From Bacillota bacterium (GTDB taxonomy: Bacteria > Bacillota > Bacilli > Bacillales > Cytobacillaceae): 8,537 bases of DNA. Below the pieces are notes generated by a model that worked only from the letters and a program-made list of their open reading frames with translations, made no database searches and was not told where the DNA came from. Below, piece by piece: positions 5,340 to 8,537 of this stretch (the stretch's first letter is position 1; each line of letters opens with the position of its first letter). The stretch lies in contig JAEWIG010000324.1 in NCBI GenBank assembly GCA_023387295.1, positions 1 to 8,537 of the forward strand, read 5' to 3'. Both the position numbers and the translations under genes were made by a program.

Positions 5340-7280
5340 CTATGGAAACGGATGCGGATATGGATTGAGCTGTTCAAATGTCAACTGTTGCTCTACATAC
5401 CCTAGTTCCATAGGTACCTTTAGCACCCTTTCTAACCCTGTCAGGCGTGTAAGATGGTGTCCGAATGTCATTGGCAACATGCCTGGAATAATCACTTTCA
5501 CACAATACAGGTCATTTCGTTTTGTTTCAGGTGTTGTCTGGTCCACAACAATCACATCGAGTTTCAAACGACGAAACACTTGAAGAATATCCTTCAGATC
5601 ATCCGTTAAGTCTGTATGCCTTGAACTCCATTTGTATTCCTCAGCAAACGATCTTAATGGACGATTGTTATCCAGTAAAAATCGCAGACGCTCTTCCGCC
5701 TGTGGCAAACCGTACAGCATGCCATGATCATCCATTTTTCTTACTAAGGAGGAATCATCCAACATTCGCTTATACTCTTCTTTTTTCGCCTCAAAATTCT
5801 TATCAAGCGTCAGCATCATCCCGGCTAATTCATGTACAGCACTTTTTACAGCACGTACCGGGTCTAAGTGAGCCCCGGCTGCACAAATAAGATTTAACCC
5901 TTTTTGTTTCCTGTTTTTTGCTATTGTTAATACACTTGGAATACCATTTTCCATGGTTGAGTTAAAAAAATGCAGATCATATTCTGCCACTGTCCGTACA
6001 CGGTCAATCATCAGCTGCAATTCTGTATCATTTACTGAAGCAGGATCAAGACGTGGAAGTTTCAGCTGTGCGTACCAAGTCAACAAGAATGAATCTCGTT
6101 CCACCACTTCCATAATCCCGTAAAAAATAGCCTCCTCTAAGCTTCCACCTAATGCACATCCGTTGGAAGTTTCATAGACAAATCCCTGCCCACAGCCTAA
6201 GCTATAATAAGCGAGCAGCTCCGGGACTAAAATTGGACGCTCTTGTAAAAACGAATAGCCCCATACCCAATCCATTGAGGTATCCGGATTAAACGCTTTA
6301 AAAGGAAAGCCCGGCAGTGCATATTGTTCCTTTGCATGCACCCCAACCTGAATAGGATTAAGAGCTTGATGTGCCAGGTTGCGAAAACTGTCATGAACAA
6401 CAGTTTGTTTACCGCTTGGAGATACACCGCAATACCGTTCTAACCCCTCCAAAATGGCTGTCAGTTCACTAACCGCATAAGAATGAGTTCGACCTCCTAC
6501 CCCCTCATCTCCTGAGAACATTGGCAAATTGACACCTACATCAGCAAAAGGTGGCTCAAGGTCGAACATTTTTCCATTAAATAATCCCGTTCGCTCATCT
6601 AAATAGTCCTTGGCTAATACTTTGTTCAACTCATCTATTGAACGACAGCGATAATTGTCAAGGCTAATCTTTGGACTTGATAGCAGCGTAATTCGAGCCG
6701 AGGTCGGTGAATCTTCAGGTAAATGACCACAAACAGAACATGACGGATTAGGAAGAAAGGAATGCCAGGAACTTTTTAATGTTCTGAGATTAATTAAACA
6801 TATATTCGTTTCTAAATTGGACTGGTTACCTTGCAGTACGTTCTGTACCTCCGCCACGAGGATATATGCCATTTGTAAAAGTCCTGTGCGTGATGACCAT
6901 GGATCACTTGATAATTCTCCCTCTTTCATATGTCTCTGATCTATCTCCCACATTTGAATACGGTCACGTCCAGCCATTAGCCGCCGCTTATTGGCGCACT
7001 GTGAGCACCCCTGCTTATCTGGCTGAACGGTTGGTCCAAGTACGCCTTCACCAAATGAAACGTAACCTCGAAGCCAGGTAATGCCTAATGGTCGTAGCGC
7101 TTCTTCTGCTTTAAGATGAATGGAAGGTTTCCAAGTATCGTGCAAAACTAGTACTAACTTTGGTGCGTCTGGAATATCTCCTGCGAAATCGGACCGACGT
7201 GTTATCTTGAATTGAGTAGACAGTTCCCCGCACACGTAGTCAGCTAATAATCCTTCCCCGAAAACTACGATCGCACTCAA
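5340..7280 (-). CDS. Fused TOMM cyclodehydratase (E1-like C domain plus YcaO)
   Basis: Predicted ATP-dependent cyclodehydratase of 646 aa that converts Cys/Ser/Thr of a RiPP precursor to azolines by activating the backbone amide. Residues 1 to about 200 form a Rossmann/E1-like domain (IVVFGEGLLADYV at the start) with two CxxC pairs, C92-C95 (GCSQC) and C181-C184 (CSVCG), the usual structural zinc site. The YcaO domain covers about 210-646. Its ATP/Mg segments are SELTAILEGLERYCG (271-285) and SLEEAIFYGIMEVVERD (380-396). The C-terminus, LNPYPHPFP, is the Pro-rich PxPxP tail that reaches the YcaO active site in TOMM enzymes. No N-terminal leader-binding (RRE) domain is apparent, fitting dependence on the upstream F protein. 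The start is TTG at 7280, with AGGAGG 7 nt upstream and a TTGA overlap with the previous stop, implying translational coupling. Such proteins are often annotated as TOMM precursor leader peptide-binding protein; YcaO cyclodehydratase is the more informative name. Confidence 0.94.
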   Translation of the reverse strand: MSAIVVFGEGLLADYVCGELSTQFKITRRSDFAGDIPDAPKLVLVLHDTWKPSIHLKAEEALRPLGITWLRGYVSFGEGVLGPTVQPDKQGCSQCANKRRLMAGRDRIQMWEIDQRHMKEGELSSDPWSSRTGLLQMAYILVAEVQNVLQGNQSNLETNICLINLRTLKSSWHSFLPNPSCSVCGHLPEDSPTSARITLLSSPKISLDNYRCRSIDELNKVLAKDYLDERTGLFNGKMFDLEPPFADVGVNLPMFSGDEGVGGRTHSYAVSELTAILEGLERYCGVSPSGKQTVVHDSFRNLAHQALNPIQVGVHAKEQYALPGFPFKAFNPDTSMDWVWGYSFLQERPILVPELLAYYSLGCGQGFVYETSNGCALGGSLEEAIFYGIMEVVERDSFLLTWYAQLKLPRLDPASVNDTELQLMIDRVRTVAEYDLHFFNSTMENGIPSVLTIAKNRKQKGLNLICAAGAHLDPVRAVKSAVHELAGMMLTLDKNFEAKKEEYKRMLDDSSLVRKMDDHGMLYGLPQAEERLRFLLDNNRPLRSFAEEYKWSSRHTDLTDDLKDILQVFRRLKLDVIVVDQTTPETKRNDLYCVKVIIPGMLPMTFGHHLTRLTGLERVLKVPMELGYVEQQLTFEQLNPYPHPFP

Positions 7281-8537
7281 TTGGATTCCTCCTCTCGCAG
7301 CAACACTCCATACACTCCTGCTAAGCCCTCTTGTAAAAATGGTTCTAATGCTAAGTCATAGACTAGAACCCGCTTGCGATTCTTTTCTAAAAACTGTATA
7401 GCAGACTTTAAATCCTCAGATCGGGTTATAACTTCACATTTAGGAATTGGAATGCTTAGTGGTTCCTTTTGTTCTATTTTTATAATTGAAACCTCTAACC
7501 CTTGAGTCGTGTACGAGGTCGGCTTATTTTGTGATCTTATTAGCGCCTGTTTTAGTGCATTTCGTAATGAGCTTGTGATATTCAAATCCACACTGCCAAA
7601 CCATTTACCGTTTATACAAACCCATACGACTGGGAACCCTGATACTTCCTCTCCCAAACTGATTATTGGGGACCCTTCCATCGTTGTTAGTGCCTGTAAA
7701 TAATATCGGCAGTGTTCATCTTCTATCACGCTCAAATGCACCCTTGAAACTGAATACTCGTCCGTGACTAATTGCAGTTGTAGTTCTTTTTCCAAGCACT
7801 TCTGCAATCCACGGCTAACTCCTTCGGCTACGGTTTCTCCCGCTCCGATGCCAACAAATTGCTTTAAGTCCACCGTGTGACCTTCTGTCCTTTTTTGTAT
7901 GGATAAATTCGAGACGAACTGTTCGGCTAATTGTGTCACGTATGCTTCTATCCCAACGAGACCTGCTTCCCTTCTCGCATCTTTATGCGTCAAACCTGTA
8001 CCTATCATCTCTGGTAGCGACTTCGCAGGTCCATCAGATAATACGTCGACAGCCTGAATGCGGCATTGAGCCATCGGTAATTGCTTTAAGTTCCCCTCTT
8101 CCCAAAGATGAAAAATTCCTGATTGAGCTGATGTTAAATGGCCGAAATAAAGAAGTAAATCAGCAGGAACAGCCTTATTTATGCTCTGTTCAAGATGTAA
8201 TTCTAAATCTTGAATCAATTTTGGAGACTCATGTCCTATCACTAACGGATGAGGGATGAAAGAATGCCAGCTTCCTTCCATTTTTTCTAGATCAAGTAGA
8301 AAAAATTGGTTATTCTGTTCGGACATACTCACTCTAGTAATCTCTTTAAACAACTCAAACACGATAACATTTGCTAACATCGCCCCTGCTATTGGAGAGT
8401 CAGTAGAGAAATGCTGATCTTTCGTAATCATTTGATTATGGAGACGACGCCACGCTGACTCCCAACAGCCCGTTGAGTCTGCATTCACCAAAGGTCCTGC
8501 CAGACCCACCTGTTGTAGGCAGATCGCTGGTATAAAC
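7277..8537 (-). CDS. Ocin-ThiF-like TOMM leader-binding (F) protein, 5' part beyond the window
   Basis: Putative thiazole-containing bacteriocin maturation protein of the ocin-ThiF-like family. In heterocycloanthracin-type pathways this F protein binds the precursor leader and presents it to the YcaO cyclodehydratase. The last 419 codons are visible. The frame stays open to the window edge (FIPAICLQQVGLAGPLVNAD), so the GTG at 8509 is not the true start and the N-terminal leader-binding part is missing here. The visible part holds an E1-like region ending in SWHSFIPHPLVIGH. This aligns with SWHSFLPNPSCSVCG of the neighbouring cyclodehydratase but has lost both Cys of the zinc CxxC, as expected for a non-catalytic relative. 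A YcaO/E1-unrelated C-terminal half follows, with DLKQFVGIGAGETVAEGVSRGLQKCL and ending REEESN. The stop overlaps the TTG start of the cyclodehydratase. Family members are about 640 aa, so roughly a third is outside. Confidence 0.85.
   Translation of the reverse strand, partial: FIPAICLQQVGLAGPLVNADSTGCWESAWRRLHNQMITKDQHFSTDSPIAGAMLANVIVFELFKEITRVSMSEQNNQFFLLDLEKMEGSWHSFIPHPLVIGHESPKLIQDLELHLEQSINKAVPADLLLYFGHLTSAQSGIFHLWEEGNLKQLPMAQCRIQAVDVLSDGPAKSLPEMIGTGLTHKDARREAGLVGIEAYVTQLAEQFVSNLSIQKRTEGHTVDLKQFVGIGAGETVAEGVSRGLQKCLEKELQLQLVTDEYSVSRVHLSVIEDEHCRYYLQALTTMEGSPIISLGEEVSGFPVVWVCINGKWFGSVDLNITSSLRNALKQALIRSQNKPTSYTTQGLEVSIIKIEQKEPLSIPIPKCEVITRSEDLKSAIQFLEKNRKRVLVYDLALEPFLQEGLAGVYGVLLREEESN
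7288..7293 (-). promoter_or_regulatory. Ribosome binding site fixing the TTG start of the cyclodehydratase
   Basis: A perfect AGGAGG on the minus strand lies 7 nt before TTG 7280, inside the end of the F gene. No ATG or GTG competes at this spacing. The site, with the TTGA stop/start overlap, indicates coupled translation of F and YcaO proteins, plausibly keeping the partners in balance. Confidence 0.85.

Noticed and set aside
8507..8509. GTG as the start codon of the F protein
   Set aside because: The frame stays open upstream to the window edge with family-like sequence (FIPAICLQQ), and there is no ribosome site before the GTG. The gene is simply cut by the window.
1..8537. A TOMM precursor peptide or a CRISPR array
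   Set aside because: I looked in the gaps (1-327, 1450-1606, 2035-2217, 3573-3739) for a short ORF with a repeated Cys/Gly/Ser core and for regularly spaced repeats. Neither is present.

Overview
The window looks like a chromosomal accessory region of a low-GC Firmicute, most likely Bacillus or a close Bacillaceae relative. The reasons are the strong AGGAGG/GGGGGA-type Shine-Dalgarno sites, TTG and ATT start codons, hairpin-plus-U-tract terminators, and Bacillus-type proteins (a YitT membrane protein, a LysM-amidase and Nudix/GNAT genes). All convincing genes lie on the minus strand, so transcription runs from high to low coordinates. I cannot fix the species from the sequence alone.

Positions 8537 to 3740 hold the main content: a tight three-gene operon for a thiazole/oxazole-modified microcin (TOMM), a class of RiPP natural product. 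The order is an ocin-ThiF-like leader-binding protein (5' part outside the window), a fused cyclodehydratase with a YcaO domain, and a tandem-domain SagB-type dehydrogenase. This F-D-B layout is that of the heterocycloanthracin/sonorensin clusters of Bacillus. The first two genes overlap, the third follows after 22 nt, and a perfect 17-bp hairpin terminator closes the operon 2 nt beyond the last stop codon. The F protein should bind the precursor's leader peptide. The YcaO enzyme should cyclise Cys/Ser/Thr residues to azolines using ATP, and the FMN dehydrogenase should oxidise these to azoles. No precursor peptide, exporter, protease or immunity gene is visible, so any of these must lie upstream of 8537 or elsewhere.

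Positions 3572 to 3000 hold a short YitT-family membrane protein that appears to start at an ATT codon. A Fur-box-like 19-mer overlaps its stop codon.

Positions 2984 to 1607 are a graveyard. A LysM-amidase has lost its 5' end and suffered an out-of-frame internal deletion, and a Nudix hydrolase is broken by a one-base frameshift. Each is followed by its own intact terminator.

Positions 1449 to 328 carry an intact Nudix hydrolase and a GNAT acetyltransferase. Positions 1 to 327 hold no gene I recognise, only a weak 37-codon ORF. By eye, the left 2 kb is more AT-rich than the TOMM operon. The window therefore joins a coherent natural-product operon to a degrading accessory flank.
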